The notes below the pieces were generated by a model. That model ran no database searches. It was not told the DNA's origin and saw nothing but the letters and a program-made list of their open reading frames with translations. A stretch of 37,354 nucleotides of DNA from NCBI GenBank assembly GCA_025359265.1, contig JANYHB010000016.1:1-37354 (forward strand). The letters are read 5' to 3'. The translations under genes were made by a program, and so were the position numbers. The DNA comes from Hyphomicrobiales bacterium. GTDB lineage: Bacteria > Pseudomonadota > Alphaproteobacteria > Rhizobiales > Aestuariivirgaceae. This document shows, one piece after another, positions 25,882-35,779 of this stretch; the first letter of the stretch is position 1, and each line of letters opens with the position of its first letter.

Positions 25882-26691
25882 TTAGGCAGCCCAGTAAAGC
25901 TGGGGCATTATGTATAAAATATCTGCGTTGGCGTATTTCAATTTCACTTCAGTGCCCGGATCAACGCCGACATTGATGCCGCCCGAAATGAATATAACGG
26001 GCATTCCATTTTGCAGGGCACCTTTCACATCGGTATCCGGCCCATCGCCAATGGCCAATACCTTTGATTTATCCGCAACGCCCGCCCGCAGCAGTGCCAA
26101 ATCATAAATCGGCGCAAAAGGTTTGCCCGCCATCAAAATTTCGCCTCCCATCAATTCATATTCCTCTGCGATTGCACCGGCACACGGCACGATGACATTG
26201 CCTTTTCGCACCACTTTATCGGGGTTGGCACAAATCATGGTGAGACCGAGACGCTTCATGTCGCGAAGCTGTGGACGGTAATCCATGGCTGCCTCATGCG
26301 CCTCATCAAACAAGCCTGTACACACCACAGCGCCCGCCTGCTCCAGCGCCACGCGCTTCACCTCAAGCCCATTGAACAAGGGCAAATCAATTTCGGGGCC
26401 AAGATGATAAAGGCCGTGCGCCCCATGCTGCCTCATCAACGCTCTGGTCACATCGCCTGATGTGACCATGTCATCGTAAGCTGCCCGCGATACACCGATC
26501 TCATCAAGATGGGCTTGAACATTAACCATGGGACGCGGCGCGTTGGTGATAAAAATAACTTTGCCGCCATTTTCCCGGTGTTGCGAAAGTGCGGCCACGG
26601 CAGAATCTATCGGCTTATAACCATCATGCACCACACCCCACACATCACAAAGCCATGTGGGAAAACGTCTGGACAACTCATCCATCAACAT
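25882..26691 (-). CDS. HAD-IIA type hydrolase (TIGR01459-like)
   Basis: 269 aa. HAD motifs are LCDVWGVVHDG (about 14-24), FITNAPRPM (motif II, about 47-55), the lysine of MAGKPFAPIY (motif III, about 186-195) and AIGDGPDTDVKGAL (motif IV, about 212-225). The large cap between motifs II and III places it with the NagD/UMP-phosphatase class IIA. The divergent N-terminus (DVWGVV rather than DLDGVL) is what marks the TIGR01459 group, which usually sits next to ribF in alphaproteobacteria. A link to flavin phosphate turnover is inference only. Its ATG shares one base with the stop of the EAL-like gene. Confidence 0.9.
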   Translation of the reverse strand: MLMDELSRRFPTWLCDVWGVVHDGYKPIDSAVAALSQHRENGGKVIFITNAPRPMVNVQAHLDEIGVSRAAYDDMVTSGDVTRALMRQHGAHGLYHLGPEIDLPLFNGLEVKRVALEQAGAVVCTGLFDEAHEAAMDYRPQLRDMKRLGLTMICANPDKVVRKGNVIVPCAGAIAEEYELMGGEILMAGKPFAPIYDLALLRAGVADKSKVLAIGDGPDTDVKGALQNGMPVIFISGGINVGVDPGTEVKLKYANADILYIMPQLYWAA

Positions 26692-27917
26692 TACGCCGCG
26701 ATGCCAAACACGGGTTCTACGGTGTCTTGCGCAAACTCGCCGAGGCGTTTGACACGGCGTGGCTCTGCAAAGAAGGGGCCACAGGCATAGCGGATAATGT
26801 TTTTTAGTTTGGGCATCAATGTATCTTGGCGCACATCCATGACAATCACATCAATGCGCGAAAGCCTGGCCAACTGCACAAATCCAACCAGCGACGGGGA
26901 TGGGCCATCAGTATCAATACTGCCTGCCGAAATGCCAACGTGGCGAATGTTTAACAGCGCCATCGATTCCAGATCAAGTCCACCGATAGACGCTTGCGAG
27001 AGGGCAAAATGTATGCCCTTCCGGGCCAATTCCGCCAGGCCTTCGAGGGCTTGCTCGGATAGACCCGAAAGTGCCGCATGGGGCATTTCCAAAACCAGGC
27101 CCTTGGCGTAGGGGCCAGCGGCTTCACAGGCAGAAAGAATTTGTGCAATCACGTTATCTTCCCGTAAAGTTTCAGCCCCCACATTCATCAAAATGCAAAG
27201 CTCAAGATCGCGCTGACGCAGGCGCGAAAGCAGGCCCAATGTTTCGCAAACCGACACATAGTCCAGCTGCGGCCTTAAGCCGACCCGCGCGGCGTGATGC
27301 AGCAATCTCTCGCCTCCAATATCTTCGGACCCAACTTTCACCGAGAGATGCAAGCGATAATGCGCGGTGCGCCGCGATTGCACATCAATGATGGGCTCAA
27401 GCGCGAAAGTCGTAAGTTCAGTCAGTGGCGTTGCCGCAGGCTCAGCTGGCACCTCAATCGCTGGCGCAGAAGGTAGCTGCTCAAGTTCCGCCGGCGCTTC
27501 GGCGACGGTTTCGTCCGCCGGTTCTGTCTGCGGCCTGGCTAAACCGGTAAACGCATTTTGCAGTTTTCCATAAGATAATTTCATGTCAGCAATGCCGCCC
27601 AGCACAGCGTCAGACTGAATTTTGGCAGCGGCTTCAAATTGGCTCAGCCGTGAAAGCACAAAATCGGTTTTTGCGCGCGCATCCACGTTCAGCTCCACGG
27701 CCTCGCGCGTCACCCGCCGCAGGCGCGCCGTTGTTCGCTCCTGCTGTTGCCAGCTCAAACCCAGAAGTGCAATTTGGCCGATTCCGAGAAGGCCCAGCCC
27801 AATGGCCGTGGCCAAAACAAATTGTGCCCCACCCGCAACCAGATAGGCCAAAGCGCCCGAAGCGCAGGTAGCTGCAAGCCCGAAGACCGCAAGGTAAGGC
27901 AAATCTTGTTTTAACAT
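26691..27917 (-). CDS. TipF-like membrane protein with degenerate EAL domain
   Basis: 408 aa from the ATG at 27917; a GTG at 27929 is in frame but has no ribosome-binding site. Two transmembrane helices (about 8-27 and 33-54) are followed by a coiled coil (about 56-124), a Pro/Glu/Ala-rich linker (about 128-165) and an EAL fold (about 170-395). The catalytic signature is gone: the EAL motif is replaced near HYRLHLSVKV, EITE by LEMPHA, and DDFGTG by SQASIGGLD. This layout matches Caulobacter TipF, a c-di-GMP effector for flagellum assembly with helices, coiled coil and a non-catalytic EAL. No flagellar genes are in the window, so the flagellar role is unproven here. Confidence 0.8.
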   Translation of the reverse strand: MLKQDLPYLAVFGLAATCASGALAYLVAGGAQFVLATAIGLGLLGIGQIALLGLSWQQQERTTARLRRVTREAVELNVDARAKTDFVLSRLSQFEAAAKIQSDAVLGGIADMKLSYGKLQNAFTGLARPQTEPADETVAEAPAELEQLPSAPAIEVPAEPAATPLTELTTFALEPIIDVQSRRTAHYRLHLSVKVGSEDIGGERLLHHAARVGLRPQLDYVSVCETLGLLSRLRQRDLELCILMNVGAETLREDNVIAQILSACEAAGPYAKGLVLEMPHAALSGLSEQALEGLAELARKGIHFALSQASIGGLDLESMALLNIRHVGISAGSIDTDGPSPSLVGFVQLARLSRIDVIVMDVRQDTLMPKLKNIIRYACGPFFAEPRRVKRLGEFAQDTVEPVFGIAA

Positions 27918-27952
27918 CAGCGCTCGCACGAATCAAAAGATAGAATCAATTG

Positions 27953-27979
27953 GGCCAGAGAGTAGACACTCTCTCGGCC
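27953..27979 (-). terminator. Hairpin between tpa and the TipF-like gene
   Basis: The arms AGAGAGT and ACTCTCT pair perfectly around a 4-nt loop, extended by GGCC/GGCC past a single bulged base. On the minus strand it lies 31 bp after the aminotransferase stop. It is followed by a loosely T-rich stretch (ATTCTATCTTTT) rather than an immediate T-run, so it is a weak terminator candidate or a processing/stability hairpin. Confidence 0.45.
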
Positions 27980-28009
27980 AAAGTGAATCCCAGCTTTCGA
28001 ATTATCCGG

Positions 28010-29398
28010 CTATGCCGCCGTCACTTTGCGGGTGATTGCCCCATCAATTGCCGCCACCACTTCGTCCAGATCACTCTTGCTGGCGATGTAAGCCGGGCTG
28101 AGGCACAGCGTATTATTAAGGCCGGGAAGCGAACGATTGGTGGCGCCGATTATCACTGCCGAATTAGCCATACAGTCAGCCACCACGGCTTGCACCAAAG
28201 CTTCTGGCAGCGGCTCTTTGGTTTCGCGGTTGGCTACCAGTTCCAAGCCTTGGAACAAGCCAAGCCCTCGCACTTGGCCGATGCAGTTGTGCTTGCCCTG
28301 CAGGCCGCACAGTTTTTCCAATAGGTATTCGCCCATGTCGGTGACGTTTTCGAGTAGATTTTCTTCTTCCAGAATCTCCATATTGGCAATGGCCGCCGCT
28401 GGCCCGCCGGTACAGCCACCGAACGTCGAAATATCCCGGAAATGGCTCATCGGGTCAGCCGGATTGGCCTTAAATTCGTTGAACACGGCTTCCGTTGTCA
28501 CCGTGCATGAGATCGCCGCATAACCCGAGGCCACACCTTTGGCCATGGTTACGATATCGGGCTGCACGCCAAATTGCTGATAACCAAACCACGTGCCCGT
28601 GCGGCCCATGCCACACACCACTTCGTCGATGATCAACAACACACTATGCTTCGTGCAAATTTCTTGCACGCGTTCCCAATAACCGCGTGGCGGCACAATC
28701 ACGCCACCACCTGCCACCACGGGCTCCAAAATAATTCCGCCAACTGTGTCTGCACCTTCGCGCAAAATCACCTCTTCAATCGCATTGGCCGCGCGAATGC
28801 CATAATCCTCTGTATCGCCCCACTGCGAGCGATATTCCAAATTATGCGGCACTGAAATAAAACCCGGCGTATAAGGCCCATAGTTGGCGCGGCGCTCTTC
28901 TTGCCCGCCTGATGAAAGGGCCGAAATCGTCGTGCCATGATAATCACGCTCGCGGTAAAGGATTTTATATTTCTTGCCGCCATATTTATTATGCGCAATC
29001 TGGCGCACAATTTTATAAGCCTTCTCATTCGCTTCAGAACCAGAGTTGGAATAATAAACCCGGCGCATGCCAGGCATTTTTTCAATGAGGCTTTTGGCAA
29101 ACATGGCACCAGGCACCGTGCCCATGGCGCCGGCAAAATAATTCAGCTTCACCAACTGATCGCGCACCGCATCGGCAATTTTCACGCGGCCATAGCCAAC
29201 GTTTACTGTCCATACACCGCCAGACGTGGCATCCAGATGTTCACGTCCCGCTTGGTTCCAAACCCGCAAACCTTTTCCTTCAATGATGATCAAAGGATCG
29301 ATCGTTTCAAACTTCTTATGCTGCTGAAGGTGATGCCACACATGGGCTTTGTCAGCTTCAACAACCTGAGTATAATCGTTTTTAGTGTGAATGTTCAT
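28010..29398 (-). CDS. tpa: Class III aminotransferase, probably taurine:pyruvate aminotransferase
   Basis: 462 aa from the ATG at 29398, with AGAGAGG 7 nt upstream. It is a fold-type I PLP enzyme. Key parts are SGGVWTVNVGYGR (about 59-71), YYSNSGSEANEKA (about 115-127), the PLP-contacting DEVVCGMGRTG region (about 263-273) and the Schiff-base lysine in VTMAKGVASGYA (about 287-298). The N-terminal EADKAHVWHHLQQH and the SGGVWTVNVGYGR block resemble Tpa, which converts taurine and pyruvate to sulfoacetaldehyde and alanine. Other omega-amino-acid:pyruvate aminotransferases remain possible. The next enzyme of the route, Xsc, is not in the window. The LysE-type gene precedes it by 63 bp. Confidence 0.8.
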   Translation of the reverse strand: MNIHTKNDYTQVVEADKAHVWHHLQQHKKFETIDPLIIIEGKGLRVWNQAGREHLDATSGGVWTVNVGYGRVKIADAVRDQLVKLNYFAGAMGTVPGAMFAKSLIEKMPGMRRVYYSNSGSEANEKAYKIVRQIAHNKYGGKKYKILYRERDYHGTTISALSSGGQEERRANYGPYTPGFISVPHNLEYRSQWGDTEDYGIRAANAIEEVILREGADTVGGIILEPVVAGGGVIVPPRGYWERVQEICTKHSVLLIIDEVVCGMGRTGTWFGYQQFGVQPDIVTMAKGVASGYAAISCTVTTEAVFNEFKANPADPMSHFRDISTFGGCTGGPAAAIANMEILEEENLLENVTDMGEYLLEKLCGLQGKHNCIGQVRGLGLFQGLELVANRETKEPLPEALVQAVVADCMANSAVIIGATNRSLPGLNNTLCLSPAYIASKSDLDEVVAAIDGAITRKVTAA

Positions 29399-29461
29399 GG
29401 GCGAACCTCTCTGGCTATTGGACAATGTAGCAGCTTTTGTGCCTTACCAAAATGCACCAGT

Positions 29462-30097
29462 TCAAGCCGTCAGTGCATGCCAAACGGTGAATGCCGCCAC
29501 GACAAAAAACACCAGCCCGCAAGCCCGCCCGGTTGCTATAACGATATTGGGATTGCCGGTCAAAAGATCGCGGGAGGTTGCGGCCCCAACGGCAATTCCG
29601 CCATAGATTAAGCATTGTGTGCCCAGCGTCAGCGCGCCCATAACCAAAGCTTGCGCCCACACCGGCCCAAAGCGTGGCTGAATAAAATTGGGATAAACCG
29701 CCAGAACAAACATATAAGCCTTGGGGTTCAAAATGCACGTAACAAACCCTTGTGTGAAAGCAGAGGCGCTGCTGCGCGCTGGCGCGGCACCGATTGTGTC
29801 CCACGTGATGGAACTGCGCAGCAATGTATACCCGACCCAAGCCATATAGGCCGCACTGGCCAGCAAGATTACGGTTATCAGTTGCGGTGCCAACGCGGTA
29901 ATCGCGCCGACAAAGAACGCACCAAAAATCGTGTGCCAAATACCGCCGAGATTGATTCCCAATACCGAGGCGAAGCCCGCCTTCCTGCCGCCCGTGAGCG
30001 TATTGGCAATCACAAAAAACATATCCATGCCCGGCACAATGATGATGCCGAAAAGCAGTATCCAAAACAGCCAGATGGTTTGTGCGTAGCCGATCAT
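29462..30097 (-). CDS. LysE/RhtB family translocator
   Basis: 211 aa from the ATG at 30097; an in-frame ATG at 30121 is also possible and neither has a clear ribosome-binding site. Six hydrophobic helices are visible. The LysE signature G-I-I-I-V-P-G-M-D-M (about 13-22) corresponds to the usual T-P-G-P, and FTQGFVTCILNPKAYMFVLAVYP (about 115-137) is the conserved N-P-K-A centre. Members export amino acids or related amines. Its position directly before the taurine-type aminotransferase suggests a substrate linked to that enzyme (inference). Confidence 0.88.
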   Translation of the reverse strand: MIGYAQTIWLFWILLFGIIIVPGMDMFFVIANTLTGGRKAGFASVLGINLGGIWHTIFGAFFVGAITALAPQLITVILLASAAYMAWVGYTLLRSSITWDTIGAAPARSSASAFTQGFVTCILNPKAYMFVLAVYPNFIQPRFGPVWAQALVMGALTLGTQCLIYGGIAVGAATSRDLLTGNPNIVIATGRACGLVFFVVAAFTVWHALTA

Positions 30098-30142
30098 GGG
30101 ATTTGCATAGCAGGGGCCCATCCAGAAACTGTCAGCAATCTG

Positions 30143-30514
30143 TCAGTGAGGCTTGGAGAGCTTCAGACGCGTTGATCTCGGCAGTTTGGCAAAAACCAAA
30201 TCATGGCTTCCTTTGAGATAGGCCTTCAACGCCTTTGACCCCAAACTTTCATCGGAATAGCATTGAATCCATTTCATCCCGCGGGATGCAAAATATGGCG
30301 CGGGCCTGCAACCCGGTTCTTGGCGCAGCATTTCATAGCTGATGTCCGATGCTTTGAAGGTGATCCCTGCCCATTTGTCTGGTGGCGCAAACAGCACCGC
30401 AAACATTTTGCCGCCCACCTTCCAGACGTGGGCGCCACCCCACTGATTCACATAGGTGGTATTGGGTAACGATTTGCAAAAAGCATTGAAGGCGGCGGGT
30501 TTCACGATGCCCAA
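30143..30514 (-). CDS. MmcQ/YjbR family protein
   Basis: 123 aa from a TTG at 30514; an in-frame GTG at 30505 is an equal candidate and there is no clear ribosome-binding site. The small alpha/beta fold is recognized by AFCKSLPNTTYVNQWGGAHVWKVGGKMFAVL (about 10-40), the ITFKAS strand, and PYFASRGMKWIQC (about 72-84). MmcQ/YjbR proteins resemble a DNA-binding CyaY-like fold, but their role is unknown. It lies 45 bp before the LysE-type gene on the same strand and is divergent from glnE. Confidence 0.85.
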   Translation of the reverse strand: MGIVKPAAFNAFCKSLPNTTYVNQWGGAHVWKVGGKMFAVLFAPPDKWAGITFKASDISYEMLRQEPGCRPAPYFASRGMKWIQCYSDESLGSKALKAYLKGSHDLVFAKLPRSTRLKLSKPH

Positions 30515-30560
30515 GCACTAGCATATTTCCAATGTGCGCCAAGCTGCTAAGGTATTGACC

Positions 30561-33335
30561 ATGACTTTTGAAGAACTGACATCGTCGATTAAATCTGCTT
30601 CGCCCTATCTGACGGGCCTATTGGAATCTCATTCTGAGTTCGCCGCACAAGCCTATGCGGCTGATGCTAATGCCGCACTCAATGATTTGATTGTATCAGT
30701 CAAAGAAATTGATAAGGCCCTGCCGCGCGATGAGATAATGCGCGCGTTACGCCAAGCCAAACAAAAGCTGGCTCTGCTCGTGGCACTTTATGATCTGGGC
30801 GGCATCTGGCCCCTGGAAAAAGTAACTGCGGCTCTCACCCGTTTTGCCGATGCAGCGGTTGAGGCTGCACTCGCATTTCTTTGGCGCCAGGAAATGGCCA
30901 GCGGAAAAATCAAGGATGGTGAAATTGGCAACGGCTATCTGGTTCTCGCCATGGGCAAGATGGGGGCATTTGAACTCAACTATTCTTCCGACATTGACCT
31001 TATTGTTCTCTACGATTCCGCGCGGGCAAACCTCGCCGATAATGTTGAGCCTTCGCAGTTTTTCGTGAAGCTTACGCAGCGCCTGGTTTCGGTGTTGCAA
31101 GATATAACATCAGACGGCTATGTGTTCCGCACCGATCTGCGCCTGCGGCCAGACCCACGTGCCACTCAAGTGGCCATCGATATTGAAGCTGCTGCGATCT
31201 ATTATGAAACCCAAGGCCAGAATTGGGAAAGGGCAGCCATGATCAAGGCGCGCCCTTGTGCGGGCGATATGGAACTGGGCGCGGAATTCATTTCCCGTAT
31301 GAAGCCTTACATCTGGCGGAAATATCTGGACTTCGCCGCAATCGCCGATGTGCAGAGCATGAAGCGGCAGATCCAGGCTGTGAAAGGCCATGGTGAAATT
31401 GCAGTGCTCGGCCATAACCTGAAACTCGGGCGTGGCGGCATTCGTGAGATTGAGTTTTTTGTGCAAACCCAACAGCTAATTGCCGGCGGTCGCAACGCCG
31501 CCCTGCGCTGCATTAAAACTTGTGAGGGGCTGGATGCACTGGCGCAAGCCAAATGGATTTCGCATCAGGCGGCCGCAGAGTTGCAACAGTCCTATGCCTT
31601 CTTGCGAACCCTCGAACATCGCGCCCAAATGATTGACGATCAGCAAACCCACACCACACCTTCCGATCCGGCGCGATTTGAAACTTATGCAAAATTTTCA
31701 GGCTTCAAAAATGGTGGGGAATTGGCCGAAAAGCTGCGCACCACACTGGAATGCGTGCAAGGCCATTATGCGGCTCTATTTGAATCCGCCGATGAGTTGA
31801 GCGCCGGAGAAGGCAGCTTGGTTTTCACCGGCGGAGAAGATGACCCCGCAACACTGGAAACCTTGCGCCACATGGGATATGTGCAGGTGACGGAAGTGGC
31901 CGCGACAATCCGCGCTTGGCATTTCGGCCGTTACCGCGCCACCAGAACCGCCCGGGCCCGCGAGGTGTTGACGGAATTAATGCCATCACTTTTAAAAACG
32001 CTCGCCCAATCCGGTGAGGCAGACAAGGCTTTTTTCGCCTTCGACCAGTTTCTCGAAAGCCTTACATCGGGCGTACAGCTGTTATCAATGATGAAGGCCA
32101 ACCGTAAAATGCTGGGCCTCATGGCGCTGATTCTGGGCGCTGCACCGCGCCTGACTCAGCAAATCAGCGCCCAGCCCCGTGTTCTGGAAGCGGTGATTGC
32201 GCCTGATTTCTTTTCCGCCCTGCCCGCGCAAAATGTGTTGAAGCATGAGATTGAAATCGTGATCGGGTTGGCTTGCGCATTAGAGGAAGCCATGGACCTG
32301 GCCCGTGTTTTCGCGCGCGAAAAAAACTTCCGGGTGGGCGCGCGCATTTTATCTGAAACCATCAGTGCCGAACATGCAGGTCTTGGCTTCACAACCGTGG
32401 CCAATGTGGTAATCGCGCGCTTGCTCGACATTGTTCGCGTCGAAATGCGTACCAAATATGGGGTGCTGCGGGGCGGCAGTTGTGTGTTGATAGGCCTCGG
32501 CAAACTTGGCGGCCACGAGATGACGGCAACCTCTGATCTCGACATCATGCTGGTCTATGATCATCATGAAACGGCCGAACTCTCAGATGGGCCGCGCCCC
32601 ATTGCCCCTTCACAATATTATGCCAAGCTCGCCCAGCTGCTGGTCACTGCTCTGAGTGCACCCACGGCTGAAGGCCAGCTCTATGAGGTGGATATGCGTC
32701 TGCGTCCATCAGGCTCAAAAGGGCCGCTGGCTGTCAGCCGCGCCGCATTTGAAACCTATCAAGAAAAAGATGCCTGGACATGGGAGCGCATGGCCCTGAC
32801 CAGAGCGCGAACTGTAGCGGGCGATAAAGCATTATCGGAAAACATAGCCGGGATTATTCACCAGACCTTGGCTGCCCCACGCGACCCAGCAAAAATAAAA
32901 ATGGACATTGCTGAGATGCGCACTTTGATGTTGCGTGAACAGCTGAGCGATGGCCTGTGGGATTTGAAACGCACGGCGGGCGGGCAGGTGGAAATTGAAT
33001 TCATCACGCAGTATCTGCAGCTGATCCATACCAGCACACATCCTGAAATTTTAAATGCCAACACCGCAGCTTCATTGACCGCTGCCGCAAAGTTAGAGCT
33101 TCTTGCGCCCACTGATTCGCAAATGCTGCTTTCAGCTCTCGCGCTCTATCAGCGCCTCACCCACGTACTGCGCCTGTGCATCGATGGGCCGTTCAAACCC
33201 AACACAGCGCCCAAACATTTGCTGCAAACGCTTTCACAAGTTACGGGGCAACCAGATTTCTCCGCCACCGAGGCCTATCTCGCGGAAAAACAAGCCGAGG
33301 TAGCAGGGGTTTTTAAAAAGATTTTAAATCTTTGA
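30561..33335 (+). CDS. glnE: Bifunctional glutamine synthetase adenylyltransferase/adenylyl-removing enzyme
   Basis: 924 aa from the ATG at 30561, with AAGGT (30549-30553) 7 nt upstream. Two nucleotidyltransferase domains are clear. The N-terminal adenylyl-removing domain has NYSSDIDLIVLYD (about 140-152) and RTDLRLRPDP after it. The C-terminal adenylyl-transferase domain has TATSDLDIMLVYD (about 654-666) and VDMRLRPSGSKGPLAVS. The enzyme adds and removes AMP on glutamine synthetase in response to PII and glutamine, tuning nitrogen assimilation. It is somewhat shorter than the enterobacterial form (about 945 aa). An AT-rich palindrome (AAAGATTT/AAATCTTT) covers its last codons. Confidence 0.96.
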   Translation: MTFEELTSSIKSASPYLTGLLESHSEFAAQAYAADANAALNDLIVSVKEIDKALPRDEIMRALRQAKQKLALLVALYDLGGIWPLEKVTAALTRFADAAVEAALAFLWRQEMASGKIKDGEIGNGYLVLAMGKMGAFELNYSSDIDLIVLYDSARANLADNVEPSQFFVKLTQRLVSVLQDITSDGYVFRTDLRLRPDPRATQVAIDIEAAAIYYETQGQNWERAAMIKARPCAGDMELGAEFISRMKPYIWRKYLDFAAIADVQSMKRQIQAVKGHGEIAVLGHNLKLGRGGIREIEFFVQTQQLIAGGRNAALRCIKTCEGLDALAQAKWISHQAAAELQQSYAFLRTLEHRAQMIDDQQTHTTPSDPARFETYAKFSGFKNGGELAEKLRTTLECVQGHYAALFESADELSAGEGSLVFTGGEDDPATLETLRHMGYVQVTEVAATIRAWHFGRYRATRTARAREVLTELMPSLLKTLAQSGEADKAFFAFDQFLESLTSGVQLLSMMKANRKMLGLMALILGAAPRLTQQISAQPRVLEAVIAPDFFSALPAQNVLKHEIEIVIGLACALEEAMDLARVFAREKNFRVGARILSETISAEHAGLGFTTVANVVIARLLDIVRVEMRTKYGVLRGGSCVLIGLGKLGGHEMTATSDLDIMLVYDHHETAELSDGPRPIAPSQYYAKLAQLLVTALSAPTAEGQLYEVDMRLRPSGSKGPLAVSRAAFETYQEKDAWTWERMALTRARTVAGDKALSENIAGIIHQTLAAPRDPAKIKMDIAEMRTLMLREQLSDGLWDLKRTAGGQVEIEFITQYLQLIHTSTHPEILNANTAASLTAAAKLELLAPTDSQMLLSALALYQRLTHVLRLCIDGPFKPNTAPKHLLQTLSQVTGQPDFSATEAYLAEKQAEVAGVFKKILNL

Positions 33336-33463
33336 TAGGAATGTTTTTACAAGCGACGATGGGCTCCTAAATCTCGCCATGCTCCCACAATTCCGCCCAC
33401 CCAACTATGAGTTTTGAGTTACATGGAAGCCCGCCTTACCCCTGAGTAGGGCCCATTTCTTCT

Positions 33464-33492
33464 CTTGACTTGCCAAGGGTACGCTCCTATCT
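33464..33492 (+). promoter_or_regulatory. groESL promoter
   Basis: CTTGACT (33464-33470) and CTATCT (33487-33492) are 16 bp apart, in front of the CIRCE element. The CTTG start of the -35 fits both the housekeeping and the heat-shock (RpoH) types of alphaproteobacteria. The rest of the 258-bp region between glnE and groES (33336-33593) holds nothing else that I can identify. Confidence 0.6.
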
Positions 33493-33505
33493 GCCCCATC
33501 AGCTA

Positions 33506-33532
33506 TTGGCACTCACTGAAATTGAGTGCTAA
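33506..33532 (+). promoter_or_regulatory. CIRCE operator (HrcA binding site)
   Basis: TTGGCACTC-N9-GAGTGCTAA matches the CIRCE consensus TTAGCACTC-N9-GAGTGCTAA except for one base in the left arm. It sits just after the groESL promoter, where HrcA represses transcription at normal temperature. hrcA itself is not in the window. Confidence 0.95.
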
Positions 33533-33593
33533 CAGCGTTTCCCCGCATTCGTCGGGTGAGACAATTTATAACCAAACCAAGGAGTTAACATCC

Positions 33594-33881
33594 ATGAAAT
33601 TCCGTCCATTGCACGACCGTGTTGTCGTGAAGCGGCTTGAAGAAGACACCAAGACCAAGGGTGGCATCATCATTCCTGAAACCGCCCAGGAAAAGCCAAT
33701 GCAGGGCAAAGTGATCGCCGTGGGCCCCGGCGGGCGCGACGAAGCCGGCAAATTGACCCCCATTGATCTGAAGAAGGGTGACACCATCCTGTTTGGCAAA
33801 TGGTCTGGAACAGAAGTGAAGATCGACGGCGAAGAGCTTTTGATCATGAAGGAATCAGATGTGATGGGCGTGCTCGAGTAA
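33594..33881 (+). CDS. groES: Co-chaperonin GroES
   Basis: 95 aa, from [16 protein letters not shown] to the end. The ATG has AAGGAG (33579-33584) 9 nt upstream. The mobile loop (about 17-34, [19 protein letters not shown]), which docks on GroEL, and the roof segment [12 protein letters not shown] (about 43-54) are present. It caps the GroEL cavity during folding. It is followed by groEL after 51 bp and is controlled by the CIRCE site upstream. A longer open frame towards 33465 crosses the CIRCE element and is not coding. Confidence 0.98.
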   Translation: MKFRPLHDRVVVKRLEEDTKTKGGIIIPETAQEKPMQGKVIAVGPGGRDEAGKLTPIDLKKGDTILFGKWSGTEVKIDGEELLIMKESDVMGVLE

Positions 33882-33920
33882 TAGAATTCTCGCACGCCTT
33901 TCTCATTTCAACTCAATTAA

Positions 33921-35579
<1,659 letters not shown>

Positions 35580-35602
35580 GTTTCGCTCCAAATGCAAAAT
35601 AC

Positions 35603-35634
35603 AAAACCCCGACAGTGATGTCGGGGTTTTTTTA
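35603..35634 (+). terminator. Rho-independent terminator of groESL
   Basis: AAAACCCCGACA (35603-35614) and TGTCGGGGTTTT (35619-35630) are a perfect 12-bp stem with a 4-nt loop, followed by further T residues. It lies 24 bp after the groEL stop. The symmetrical A-run means it could also terminate transcription arriving from the other side. Confidence 0.95.
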
Positions 35635-35779
35635 CTTTACCGCGATTCAATCCTGCCATCACATTCATGCGAAATTGTTCGGGCACAATGGGCGCTTACA
35701 AAACAAGGATTAGCCCGATGACTCTCTATTCCCCAACTCTTTCGCGTTACTTGTTCTTGGCGGCCTTAGCGCACCATCG

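Noticed and set aside
33317-33340. AT-rich palindrome at the glnE stop as terminator
   Set aside because: AAAGATTT/AAATCTTT has no GC pairs to stabilize the stem and overlaps the last codons; termination is not supported.
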